The position numbers were made by a program, and so were the translations under genes. Shown here in pieces: positions 1-5,850 of a stretch of DNA of 7,487 nucleotides. The notes beneath the pieces are model-generated. The model saw only the letters and a program-made list of their open reading frames with translations. It was not told the origin of the DNA and searched no databases. The stretch comes from Acidobacteriaceae bacterium (GTDB lineage: Bacteria; Acidobacteriota; Terriglobia; Terriglobales; Acidobacteriaceae): positions 1 to 7,487 of the forward strand of contig WQYS01000108.1 in the NCBI GenBank assembly GCA_009781125.1, read 5' to 3'. The stretch's first letter is position 1; each line of letters begins with the position of its first letter.

Positions 1-1
1 C

Positions 2-589
2 GGAACGTTTCCTCTCTCGCAAGAGGTAATGTCCCAGACCTGCAACGGCGAATGCCGGATCGTCTTCCAGAGCAGCATTGTCCAGAGCGCGGCGAAGTTC
101 GCCGCCAACGACATCATCTTTGTGTCCGGCCATCTGATTACCGGATACATCCGCGACAGCAAGATCACCACCAACAAAGTCATGGCGAACTATGCTGTCT
201 CTGTGGACAAGGTAGGTTTCTCCGATTGCGATGTTCGCAACTTCATCGAAATCTCCGGTGTTCTGGGCGACGATCCGGTTGAGACCATGAAGCCGGTTCA
301 TGCGTGGAGCGTGCGTCTCTGCCCGCATCTATCGCCTGATCTGCATCCGCTTCGCGCACCGGAAAAACATCAGCTCCGAAGCTATCAGGTTCTGTTCTCC
401 GAACCGGTTCAGGACAAGGTTTTTCAGTTCGCAAGGAATAACCTTGTGCTGGTGAGCGGTTACTTTATTCCGAGTTGCTCCTGTCACCCCAAGACCTCTG
501 CCAACAGCATCGTTGCCAGTTCCATAACCCGTCTCGGCAGCCCACACGCTGTCAGGCAGCCTGCTGATCTTCCGTCTTTGAGTAGATGA
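2..589 (+). CDS. SSB-like protein with two OB-fold halves, 5' partial
   Basis: The frame is open to the left edge, so the true start is probably outside the window. The ATG at 29 has its purine run (AGAGGT) almost touching it, a poor ribosome site. Numbered from that ATG, residues about 9-65 (RIVFQSS..., DIIFVSGHL, YAVSVDKVGF) resemble the second half of a bacterial single-stranded-DNA-binding OB fold, where the pattern is VVxFxxxAE...KGxxVxVxGxL. Residues about 72-170 then look like a whole second fold: FIEISGVLGDDPVET matches the usual N-terminal strand and DPE turn, and YQVLFSEPVQDKVFQFARNN followed by LVLVSGYF matches the later strands. The two VSGHL/VSGYF segments suggest internal duplication. 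The product would bind ssDNA in replication or transfer of the element. It lacks the acidic DDDIPF-type tail of housekeeping SSB and ends in PSLSR. The family call rests on pattern recognition only. Confidence 0.55.
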   Translation, partial: GTFPLSQEVMSQTCNGECRIVFQSSIVQSAAKFAANDIIFVSGHLITGYIRDSKITTNKVMANYAVSVDKVGFSDCDVRNFIEISGVLGDDPVETMKPVHAWSVRLCPHLSPDLHPLRAPEKHQLRSYQVLFSEPVQDKVFQFARNNLVLVSGYFIPSCSCHPKTSANSIVASSITRLGSPHAVRQPADLPSLSR

Positions 590-600
590 ACTCTGTTTCA

Positions 601-624
601 GGGGAAGGGCTTACCCCCTTCCCC
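601..624 (+). terminator. Hairpin after the SSB-like gene
   Basis: A 9-bp perfect stem (GGGGAAGGG, 601-609, with CCCTTCCCC, 616-624) encloses a 6-nt loop, 12 nt after the stop codon at 587-589. No U-run follows (TCGTTC), so it is a terminator-like or RNA-stabilising hairpin rather than a canonical intrinsic terminator. Confidence 0.5.
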
Positions 625-914
625 TCGTTCAGCCGCGCACACGCCAGCGCGTCTTCACCGCCCCCTTCCGTGCGGTCGTTCCCCCCGCAACGCCCCCTTC
701 AGGCAGAGGGAAGATTCCGAGGCCGCTCACGCGGCTCTGGCGAAGAGCGCCAGGTTCCTTCACCGCCATCTCACCGGCATCACAGGCGTCTTTTCTGCCA
801 TGCTTGCGGTCTGCGCATGGAGCGGGCCTGAAATCCATTGCCCAAAACCACCAGAAGCCGCAGCAACCGCAACAACAACGGCAAAAGCACATGCTTTCCG
901 CTTCGCTCCATATA

Positions 915-1050
915 TCTTCCGAGCGGCTTCCGCTCAGTCAAGGGTGCCGCCGCTCCGTGCAGCTCTAGTCCTCAGCCTTCGGCTTCCGGGCTTCGCTTCC
1001 TTCGCTCTGCGGTTCCCGTGGAACCGCCCTTGACTGCGCCGCTCGGAAGA
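915..1050 (+). other. Candidate structured RNA or long-range inverted repeat in the leader
   Basis: TCTTCCGAGCGGC (915-927) is perfectly complementary to GCCGCTCGGAAGA (1038-1050), and just inside it AGTCAAGGG (936-944) pairs with CCCTTGACT (1027-1035). Local hairpins at 1010-1026 and 974-984 (AGCC/GGCT) fill the interior. A competing local hairpin at 921-935 would use part of the outer left arm. The nested, co-linear arms suggest a folded RNA domain of about 136 nt, or a palindromic DNA element. I match it to no known riboswitch class. Confidence 0.5.
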
Positions 1051-1156
1051 AATGCGTGCCCATCAAGAAAGCATGTTGCTCTCTGTGCTCCTGCGGAGCT
1101 TACAGACCACACGCCAAGACCGGCCAGACCGGGAGCCGCAATCCCGGCAGAACAGC

Positions 1157-1163
1157 GAAGGAG
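1157..1163 (+). promoter_or_regulatory. Shine-Dalgarno site fixing the methyltransferase start
   Basis: GAAGGAG lies 8 nt before the ATG at 1172. This decides the start over the in-frame ATG at 1052, which lies inside the structured leader and would add 40 Arg/Gln-rich residues unlike the family. Confidence 0.85.
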
Positions 1164-1171
1164 TAAGCACG

Positions 1172-2758
1172 ATGTTTGCAGATAATCCCGACTTCTACCC
1201 CACACCGCGCCGCATCGCGCGGAAGATGCTTGCCAGAATCACCAACAAAGACGCCAGATATTTTCTTGAGCCGAACGCAGGAAAAGGCGATATCGCGGAC
1301 GTGATTAAAGACCCCTGTAACTTCGAGGAGTACGAGGCCGAGAACCCGGACCTTGTCGAAGAGAGCTACCAGCGGCGCGTGGAGTCGCACCACTGGCACT
1401 CTGCAAACAACCGCGTACACGTTGACGTGATTGAAAACTATCCCGCGCTTATGCAGGTGCTTCGCGGCAAAGAGTATGAGGTCGTGGGCGACGATTGGCT
1501 CACCTATGAAGGTGTCAGCTACTACGATGCCATCGTGATGAATCCCCCCTTCAGCGCGGGAGCAAAGCATCTTCTCAAGGCTTGGGACTTCCTTCATCAC
1601 GGCGAGATCGTCTGTCTGCTGAATGAGGAGACCATTAAGAACCCATGCACCGAGGAACGTGTTCGTTTGGCTCAGATCGTCGAGCAGTTTGGAGCGGTCG
1701 AGTATCTGGGCGATTGCTTTTCCACCGCCGAGCAGAAGACCTCAGGGAATGTTGCAATGGTCTGCCTCAAGAAAGGGGCTGTAGACGACGCCCCCGACCT
1801 CTGGGCAACCGAGACCACAGCGGAAAAGGACTACAGCGGCGGCGATTACGACGGCGACGTGAAGATGCTTGCCATCCGCGACAATCTGGGCAACATGGAA
1901 CACTGGTACAACATGGCGAATGAGCACTGGTTTCAAGGGATCGCGCACATCCGCAAGGCCCGTCTCTACATGGACCAGAACCGGGTCAGTGACTCCGATG
2001 GAACCCGCGATGCCGACTTCGGAAAGATTCTCGAAATGGCCCTCTCCAATGTAGGCACCAGCCGGGCGGAGTTTCTACGCCGTCACCGCCGACTCGCCTG
2101 GACCAGCGTCTTTCATCAGATGGAGTTTAACCGATGGCTCGACAGCAAGCAGCAGGACCGTTTCTTGCGCGATGTTCAGCGGGACAGCACCATTCCGTTT
2201 ACGGCAAAGAATATCCGCGCCACCCTTGAAAACGTCGCTATGTCCCGCAAGAAGCTATTCGATGAGAGCGTGGCAAATGTCTTCGATGAGCTATGTAATC
2301 ACGCCGTCGAGAATGGTTCCGGCCCAGTCATGCCGCATTGCGTCAAAAACCACTGGAATCGCGGCGACGGATGGAAGACCAACGATAACTATAAGGTCAA
2401 TCGCAAACTCATCTTCCCTTACGGCATTCGCTATGACTCGTTTTTAGGATTCGGAATGCCCTACCACGGCAACGCCCGCACCATCTACAGCGATCTTGAC
2501 CGCATCCTCTGTGTGCTGGACGACCAGCCCTTCGACCAATGCTTCACCATCGGCAAGGCTCTCGAAGGCAGATGCCGCGAGGTAGCGAAGCGCACCACCA
2601 GCGGAGGATGGACCTTCGAGTCTGAGTATTTCGAGGGACGTTTCTATAAGAAAGGCACCGTCCATCTGAAATGGAAGCGTCTGGACCTCTGGGAAGCATT
2701 CAACAAGACCGCCGCAGCAGGAAAGAAGTGGCTAGAGCCTGTTATTAGGTTTGCTTGA
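1172..2758 (+). CDS. SAM-dependent N6-adenine-type methyltransferase with DUF4942, C-terminus cut off by an IS
   Basis: The truncated product is 528 residues. Its N-terminus has a class I methyltransferase fold: a motif-I-like [10 protein letters not shown] (residues 31-40), a motif-II-like HVDVIE (83-88) and the catalytic motif IV NPPF (124-127) in [25 protein letters not shown] motifs are typical of amino-methyltransferases acting on adenine N6 in DNA, so DNA modification is the likely role, although RNA or protein substrates cannot be excluded. Residues about 270-520 match DUF4942, with [30 protein letters not shown] and a terminal KKWL. The DUF4942 function is not established; such proteins are frequent on plasmids and integrative elements. 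The IS end replaces the native tail with EPVIRFA and a stop at 2756-2758. Methyltransferase and DUF4942 domains remain complete, so the protein may still be active. No partner restriction gene is visible. Confidence 0.85.
   Translation: MFADNPDFYPTPRRIARKMLARITNKDARYFLEPNAGKGDIADVIKDPCNFEEYEAENPDLVEESYQRRVESHHWHSANNRVHVDVIENYPALMQVLRGKEYEVVGDDWLTYEGVSYYDAIVMNPPFSAGAKHLLKAWDFLHHGEIVCLLNEETIKNPCTEERVRLAQIVEQFGAVEYLGDCFSTAEQKTSGNVAMVCLKKGAVDDAPDLWATETTAEKDYSGGDYDGDVKMLAIRDNLGNMEHWYNMANEHWFQGIAHIRKARLYMDQNRVSDSDGTRDADFGKILEMALSNVGTSRAEFLRRHRRLAWTSVFHQMEFNRWLDSKQQDRFLRDVQRDSTIPFTAKNIRATLENVAMSRKKLFDESVANVFDELCNHAVENGSGPVMPHCVKNHWNRGDGWKTNDNYKVNRKLIFPYGIRYDSFLGFGMPYHGNARTIYSDLDRILCVLDDQPFDQCFTIGKALEGRCREVAKRTTSGGWTFESEYFEGRFYKKGTVHLKWKRLDLWEAFNKTAAAGKKWLEPVIRFA
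2735..2747 (+). repeat. Left terminal inverted repeat of the IS
   Basis: GAGCCTGTTATTA is an exact reverse complement of the right end. The transposase stop codon (TAA on the minus strand, 2745-2747) lies inside it. Confidence 0.9.
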
Positions 2759-3557
2759 TAAGCAAGAAGAGCTTGGCGAGCATGAGGCAGGCGAAAGCGA
2801 GGTAGTGAAGGCCAGCGAGGGTCTGAGCGAGGCGTTCGTAATCTCTGGCGAGACGACGGAAACGAGCCGCCCAAGCGAAGGAGCGTTCAACAACGCATCG
2901 TCTCGGCAGCAGTACAAAACCCTGCTTGGCTTCGGTATGTTTGACCACTTCCAAGGCGATGCCGTGCCGTAGAGCCGCATCGGCTGTCTCTTCTCCGGTG
3001 TAGCCCTGATCGACATAAGCTAACTCCACATGCTCTCCTGTGATCTGTTGTACTTGTTCAGTAAGCTGCTGGACCTGTGCGCGGTCCTGTTCACTGGCTG
3101 GGGTCACGTGTAGGCTCAACAGATGTCCCAGTGTATCCACTGCCGCATGTACCTTCGATCCTTTACGCCGCTTGGCTCCGTCGTAACCGCCACGTGCGCC
3201 CGATTCCGGTGTCGATTGCAGTGTACGGCTGTCCAAGATGATGGCTGTCGGCTGTGGTTGACGCCCACTGAACTCACGCAACAGTAAACGTAAATCTTCA
3301 ACCATGATCTGGAAGACGCCAGCCCGTAGCCAACGTTGCATCTGCTGATAGACCACGTACCAGGGCGGCAGATCGTTGGGCAGATAACGCCACTGCGTTC
3401 CTGTGCGCGCCACATAACGCACGGCATTGAACACCGCTCGCAACGGATACTCGCGTTGTGCCGCGTCTTCACGGCACAGCGTCAGATAGGGAGCTACAAA
3501 TCCCCACTCCTCGTCACTTACATCGCTGGGATATCCATGCTGCCTCTGCTTCGCCAT
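2745..3557 (-). CDS. IS5-family DDE transposase
   Basis: This cut-and-paste transposase of about 270 residues binds the inverted repeats and moves the element. Numbered from the upstream GTG at 3572, an N-terminal DUF4096-type domain ([10 protein letters not shown], then residues to about 85) precedes an RNase-H-fold catalytic domain. The likely DDE triad is D114 in [11 protein letters not shown]188 in [11 protein letters not shown] and E229 in [17 protein letters not shown]. Length and order match intact family members, and there is no frameshift. I prefer the ATG at 3557 because relatives start a few residues before [10 protein letters not shown]. However, the GGAGGA there directly abuts the ATG, and the GTG at 3572 has no ribosome site, so expression is probably weak. 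It runs antisense to the host gene and fills nearly the whole element. Confidence 0.92.
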   Translation of the reverse strand: MAKQRQHGYPSDVSDEEWGFVAPYLTLCREDAAQREYPLRAVFNAVRYVARTGTQWRYLPNDLPPWYVVYQQMQRWLRAGVFQIMVEDLRLLLREFSGRQPQPTAIILDSRTLQSTPESGARGGYDGAKRRKGSKVHAAVDTLGHLLSLHVTPASEQDRAQVQQLTEQVQQITGEHVELAYVDQGYTGEETADAALRHGIALEVVKHTEAKQGFVLLPRRCVVERSFAWAARFRRLARDYERLAQTLAGLHYLAFACLMLAKLFLLIKQT

Positions 3558-3618
3558 TCCTCCATACTGCACAATAGAAGCATGGCCAACTAACCTATTG
3601 ATCCATAATGAATAAAGT

Positions 3619-3631
3619 TAATAACAGGCTC
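3619..3631 (-). repeat. Right terminal inverted repeat of the IS
   Basis: TAATAACAGGCTC is the exact complement of the left repeat. Similarity between the ends stops after 13 bp. Confidence 0.9.
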
Positions 3632-3633
3632 TA

Positions 3634-4149
3634 GGCGAAGATACGCAGCAGTACCGTCCCAAACAGCGCCGCGAGGAGCCGGAGTGGTATTGCAGGGAAA
3701 ACGGCCACCAGTTCGAGGAAGGCGTTTGCCAGCGATGCGGCGACTCGGAGATCGATGAAGTGGCAGCCGTCGAATGCGACCTTTGCCGCGCCATCTTCGC
3801 GCAGACAGGCCGCAAGCATTGCCCCATCCACGAGGACACCGCTTCGCTCCATTCGCCGGAGATCGTCCCTCAAGCTCTACCGGCAGAAACCAGTCAGACC
3901 GAGACCGTGCTGGCAGGTTCCGGCACGGACGCGGAAACCGAACTCCGCTCCATCTGGAATGATCGAGGCTACCCCAAGGAGTACCAGGACACCATCCTTG
4001 ACGCCGCGCTCGAAAAGGCCCACGCGGAGCCAGCCGCCGAACTCCGCGCCCTATGGGATGAGCAAGGCGTCCCCAGAGCGCGGCAGGATGCCATCCTTGC
4101 CGACACGCTCAAGCAGGCTCAGGATGTCACTCGACTCTTCCCGCGCTAG
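3634..4149 (+). pseudogene. Severed 3' part of the DUF4942 methyltransferase gene: Cys/His clusters plus helical repeat tail
   Basis: Joining base 2734 directly to 3634 continues the methyltransferase frame (…KKWLGEDTQQYRPK…) without a stop to TAG at 4147-4149. That gives 692 residues in total, so this is the displaced tail of the upstream gene. In repaired numbering it has C541, H546, C553 and C556 (C-x4-H-x6-C-x2-C) and then C569, C572, C584 and H587 (C-x2-C-x11-C-x2-H). These are two candidate zinc sites. A Pro/Thr-rich linker and two related 33-residue units (ELRSIWNDRGYP…, ELRALWDEQGVP…) follow. A GTG at 3760 is in frame but splits the cysteine clusters, and I see no reason to regard it as a real start. 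The fragment is probably untranslated. Zinc binding could serve nucleic-acid or protein recognition. Confidence 0.85.
3940..4137 (+). repeat. Two 99-bp (33-codon) diverged tandem units
   Basis: Units start at 3940 (ELRSIW…) and 4039 (ELRALW…), exactly 33 codons apart. They share ELR-x-[IL]W-[ND]-[DE]-x-G-x-P, followed by QD-x-IL and an Ala/Lys-rich helix. Divergence shows the duplication is old. They are probably paired helical modules. Confidence 0.75.
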
Positions 4150-4156
4150 AACCCGG

Positions 4157-4191
4157 CGCGATGAAGCCCGCGCAAGGTGGGCTTCATCGCG
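4157..4191 (+). terminator. Strong hairpin 7 nt after the severed tail
   Basis: A 13-bp perfect stem (CGCGATGAAGCCC, 4157-4169; GGGCTTCATCGCG, 4179-4191) encloses a 9-nt loop. No U-run follows, but the position just after the TAG at 4147-4149 suggests it ended the original methyltransferase transcript. Confidence 0.65.
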
Positions 4192-4250
4192 GGAAGGTTA
4201 GCGCAGCCGCCACAGATGCCCCGCAGTCATACAGTTCTCACGCCATAGCT

Positions 4251-4326
4251 ACATCCGCTTGAAAAGCCGGAAGAGTGCCACCCGGCTCCACTCGTTTCCT
4301 GTGAGGGTGTAACCAGGAGCGGATGT
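4251..4326 (+). other. Candidate three-way-junction RNA
   Basis: The closing helix ACATCCGCT (4251-4259) with AGCGGATGT (4318-4326) is 9 bp and perfect. Inside lie AGCCGG (4265-4270) with CCGGCT (4282-4287), and CACTC (4289-4293) with GGGTG (4305-4309, one G-U pair). The arms are nested without overlap, giving a 76-nt three-helix shape. It resembles no riboswitch consensus I know. Confidence 0.4.
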
Positions 4327-4369
4327 CCCCTTCTATCGGCATTGCTCCTCATGGATTCCTTGCCGTTTG

Positions 4370-4565
4370 TTTGTCCCATCGCCACCGTAGATTGCCGACA
4401 ACGTTCACGCCCTGCGGCTCTGCGTTCCGAATTTCCAGACTCCTTCCCCAAAACAAGTTTATGTCCCCTTCCAGTAATTCCTCTCTTGGCTCCAGCGCCT
4501 ACCGCCGCGCTCTTGGGAGTTCACCGCAACTACGTCCTTCCAGGCTGTGTGTCCGATGGGACAAA
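4370..4565 (+). repeat. 12-bp inverted repeat bracketing the second half of the leader
   Basis: TTTGTCCCATCG (4370-4381) is the exact complement of CGATGGGACAAA (4554-4565). The right arm ends 11 nt before the Shine-Dalgarno AAGGAG (4577-4582), so pairing could bring a distant 5' segment next to the ribosome site. Confidence 0.5.
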
Positions 4566-4576
4566 AAACATACCGC

Positions 4577-4582
4577 AAGGAG
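4577..4582 (+). promoter_or_regulatory. Shine-Dalgarno site fixing the DUF6876 start
   Basis: AAGGAG lies 9 nt before the ATG at 4592, favouring it over the in-frame ATG at 4547, which would add a 15-residue extension inside the inverted-repeat arm. Confidence 0.85.
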
Positions 4583-4591
4583 ATACGCACC

Positions 4592-4996
4592 ATGAACAAC
4601 ACTGCCACCAACGAAGGAACCCCCGCGACAACTCCAACCCTCACAGAAACCGATCTTCGCCAGTTCCACGGAACGGAAACATGGTTCCGGCACTGGGGCA
4701 ATCGTTCGATGACCTACACCGAAGGCGTTCAGTACATGGCCGAGCGCGGCGGCGCATATTGGCTGATCGATGAAATCGCCATTAGCCAGAGCCTTCCCGC
4801 TGTAAAGCGCGAAGAGTTTCAGGTCTGGACGCTGACGCTTTCCGATGCCGACACCAAGTTCGGCGCAGTCCTTACCTGCGACGACGGCAACGACAACATC
4901 GTCTACACCAAGAAGATTCCCTTTACCGACTTCCCGCTGTCCACAATCAAGTTCTATTGCACGGACAACGTGATTATGCTTCCTGGCGAATACTGA
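4592..4996 (+). CDS. DUF6876 family protein
   Basis: This 134-residue soluble protein has no signal peptide or membrane segment. After a Thr/Asn-rich N-terminus of about 20 residues, it shows the DUF6876 pattern as I remember it: LRQFHGTETWFRHW (22-35), YTEGVQYMAERGGAYWLIDEIA (42-63), FQVWTLTL (76-83), AVLTCDDGN (92-100), IPFTDFPL (109-116) and a C-terminal LPGEY. Such small proteins recur on plasmids and islands of many phyla, and no biochemical role is established. It is a single-gene transcript: a long leader on one side and a strong terminator 11 nt after its stop on the other. That isolation suggests its own regulation. It could be an anti-defence or element-maintenance protein, but nothing in the sequence proves this. 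Confidence 0.8.
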   Translation: MNNTATNEGTPATTPTLTETDLRQFHGTETWFRHWGNRSMTYTEGVQYMAERGGAYWLIDEIAISQSLPAVKREEFQVWTLTLSDADTKFGAVLTCDDGNDNIVYTKKIPFTDFPLSTIKFYCTDNVIMLPGEY

Positions 4997-5007
4997 TTCG
5001 CCAGCGG

Positions 5008-5036
5008 CCCGGTTGAACTTCAACCGGGTCTTTTTT
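5008..5036 (+). terminator. Rho-independent terminator of the DUF6876 gene
   Basis: A 9-bp perfect GC-rich stem (CCCGGTTGA, 5008-5016; TCAACCGGG, 5020-5028) with a 3-nt loop is followed by TCTTTTTT (5029-5036). This is a canonical intrinsic terminator. Confidence 0.95.
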
Positions 5037-5146
5037 GCGGCGCTATACGCCTGTTGCTGGTGAAAAAAATTAAAGGGCTTGTCGCTAAAGACACCCCGCC
5101 GCGCCACTACTTAATAGGACTTCAAAATGAAACCGAGGAGCATTTT

Positions 5147-5359
5147 ATGTTTGGCAAGCCGCGTACACATCTCAGTGATGAATCACTTCTCGCCTATCTC
5201 GATGGAGAACTGGGCATAATAAGCAGACACAAAGCAAGACTCCATCTTCAACGATGTTGGCGATGCCGAGCTTCACTTCGAGAGTTGGAAGAATTGGCGG
5301 AATACGCCGCCCGGATATTTGCCCGATTCGAGCAAGAGGGTAAGCAAAGAATTCAATAA
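5147..5359 (+). CDS. Small soluble zf-HC2 (anti-sigma-type zinc finger) protein
   Basis: The product is 70 residues. HLSDESLLAYLDGEL (8-22) followed by H33-x3-C37-x2-C40 (HLQRCWRC) is the classic zf-HC2/ZAS layout of anti-sigma factors, in which His and Cys bind zinc. A charged helix (RELEELAEYAARIFARFEQE) ends the protein. I chose the ATG at 5147 because GAGGAG (5135-5140) sits 6 nt upstream; the frame extends back to 5054 but without family similarity. The membrane helix and periplasmic domain of ordinary anti-sigma factors are absent, and no ECF sigma-factor gene is nearby. It could be a soluble orphan anti-sigma factor or a stand-alone zinc-finger regulator. The terminator at 5008-5036 separates it from DUF6876. 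Confidence 0.75.
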   Translation: MFGKPRTHLSDESLLAYLDGELGIISRHKARLHLQRCWRCRASLRELEELAEYAARIFARFEQEGKQRIQ

Positions 5360-5400
5360 GGCTCGGCAGAGGGCGACCGAATCGCTTCCTTTCTCTCGTT

Positions 5401-5463
5401 TCTGTTTTCCGTTCGCAGGGTCCAATCGTGCGCTTTTGCGTGATGGGTGCGAACGGAAACAGA
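5401..5463 (+). repeat. Long inverted repeat upstream of the toxin gene
   Basis: TCTGTTTTCCGTTCGCA (5401-5417) pairs with TGCGAACGGAAACAGA (5448-5463) over 16 bp with one bulged T. An inner ATCGTGC/GCGTGAT helix with two G-U pairs can extend it. No U-run follows. It could terminate or protect the zf-HC2 transcript, or form a cruciform. Confidence 0.65.
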
Positions 5464-5484
5464 ACCGCCGAACCCGGTTCTGTT
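5458..5484 (+). repeat. Second hairpin, overlapping the right arm of the first
   Basis: AACAGAACCG (5458-5467) pairs with CGGTTCTGTT (5475-5484) over 10 bp with a 7-nt loop, and can extend by GG/CC across a bulged A. It shares 5458-5463 with the right arm of the 5401-5463 repeat, so the outer pairs of the two helices compete. Confidence 0.6.
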
Positions 5485-5491
5485 CCTGTCT

Positions 5492-5520
5492 ACAGATGTT
5501 GCATTTATTGCATCATCTGT
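5492..5520 (+). promoter_or_regulatory. Palindrome: candidate operator of the toxin-antitoxin pair
   Basis: ACAGATGTTGCA (5492-5503) pairs with TGCATCATCTGT (5509-5520), with one T-T mismatch and a TTTAT centre. It overlaps the candidate promoter. Autorepression by the antitoxin or the complex through such palindromes is common in toxin-antitoxin operons; binding here is inferred. Confidence 0.5.
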
Positions 5521-5528
5521 AATAAGAT
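5500..5528 (+). promoter_or_regulatory. Candidate promoter for the toxin-antitoxin operon
   Basis: TTGCAT (5500-5505) and TAAGAT (5523-5528) are separated by 17 nt. Matches to consensus are partial, but the spacing is ideal and the site is followed after 46 nt by the GTG start at 5575. Confidence 0.35.
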
Positions 5529-5574
5529 TGTGCGTGTGCGACGGAACGCCAATCTCCGCAAGGAAACGGATTAT

Positions 5575-5850
5575 GTGACCCGGTTTCGCTGTGCGGAGGG
5601 TATTGGCATTCTTCGAGAAGAGGTTTGGGTAAACGCGAAAAACGAGGTTGTGAGATATAACCTTGCTTTCTTCTTGCTCCATGTGTTTGCCAGGGATAAC
5701 GGTCGTGTCCTTGGCTATGACAACGCGCACGGAGTTCACGAGCGGCACTATCAGGGGAACGTGCAGGAGGTTCCGTTCAGGAGTTATCTGTCTACGGCAA
5801 CCCGTTTCTATAAAGAGGTAGAGCGTATGAGGAGGAGCTATGAACGTTAA
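5575..5850 (+). CDS. tumE: TumE-family (DUF6516) toxin
   Basis: The product is 91 residues from the GTG at 5575, with AAGGA (5560-5564) 10 nt upstream. The frame is open further up (GTG 5428, ATG 5443), but that part runs through the hairpins, is Cys-rich and has no family similarity. The family signature is RVLGYDNAHGVHERHYQG (residues 44-61), preceded by ILREEVW (12-18) and followed by the helix FYKEVERMRR, a layout typical of TumE/DUF6516 proteins of about 90-115 residues. The family is annotated as the toxin of a type II-style pair; its enzymatic target cannot be read from the sequence. The last 11 nt overlap the antitoxin gene, and AGGAGGAG in the toxin's own end serves as the antitoxin ribosome site, indicating translational coupling. 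Confidence 0.75.
   Translation: MTRFRCAEGIGILREEVWVNAKNEVVRYNLAFFLLHVFARDNGRVLGYDNAHGVHERHYQGNVQEVPFRSYLSTATRFYKEVERMRRSYER

Larger units (their letters stand above)
590..1171 (+). other. 582-nt non-coding, hairpin-rich leader of the methyltransferase gene
   Basis: No frame here looks like a protein on either strand; the short open frames are low-complexity (Pro/Arg/Cys-rich) GC artefacts. The stretch instead carries a chain of perfect hairpins: 722-726 with 731-735 (GCCGC), 737-742 with 748-753 (CTGGCG), 921-926 with 930-935 (GAGCGG), 1010-1016 with 1020-1026 (CGGTTCC), 1087-1091 with 1095-1099 (GCTCC) and 1129-1134 with 1142-1147 (CCGGGA). The last lies 9 nt before the Shine-Dalgarno site. 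I could not place a convincing promoter. Confidence 0.6.
2735..3631. mobile_element. IS5-family insertion sequence, apparently complete
   Basis: The element of about 897 bp is bounded by perfect 13-bp terminal inverted repeats (GAGCCTGTTATTA, 2735-2747; its complement, 3619-3631) and holds a single full-length DDE transposase on the minus strand. The flanks read CTAG on both sides (2732-2735 and 3631-3634). This fits either a TA duplication with ends at 2735 and 3631, or a CTAG duplication with ends at 2736 and 3630. Both IS5-family habits are plausible, and both give the same repaired target. Intact ends, an intact transposase and unmutated flanks suggest recent arrival. Confidence 0.9.
4192..4591 (+). 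other. 400-nt non-coding leader of the DUF6876 gene
   Basis: No credible protein on either strand. The stretch holds a possible three-helix junction (4251-4326), a 12-bp long-range inverted repeat (4370-4381 with 4554-4565) and an 11-bp direct repeat ATGTCCCCTTC (4323-4333 and 4461-4471). No clear sigma-70 promoter was found. Confidence 0.55.

Noticed and set aside
629..892. Cys/Trp-rich 87-codon minus-strand frame (MCFCRCCCGCCGFWWFW)
   Set aside because: Product of GC-rich repeated trinucleotides read backward; no ribosome site and no plausible peptide family.
1052..1171. 40-residue N-terminal extension of the methyltransferase from ATG 1052
   Set aside because: No ribosome site, lies in the structured leader, Arg/Gln-rich, while ATG 1172 has GAAGGAG at 8 nt and gives the expected family start.
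590..1171. CRISPR array or iteron origin
   Set aside because: The hairpins differ in sequence and spacing; no regularly spaced direct repeats were found.
1100..1600. 166-codon minus-strand open frame under the methyltransferase start
   Set aside because: Shadow of the coding strand; no family resemblance.
4251..4326. Known riboswitch (cobalamin, TPP, purine)
   Set aside because: The shape is a three-helix junction, but the conserved loop sequences of those classes are absent.
4499..5107. 202-codon minus-strand open frame
   Set aside because: It is antisense to the DUF6876 gene and crosses its terminator; no recognisable motif or ribosome site.
5401..5520. Integron attC site
   Set aside because: I could not find matching R''/R' core sites (RYYYAAC / GTTRRRY) in the right positions, nor an integrase gene.
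5428..5574. Upstream extension of the toxin including a YRCCIYCIIC segment
   Set aside because: The frame is open, but it passes through all three hairpins and the candidate promoter. The GTG at 5575 with AAGGA fits the family length.
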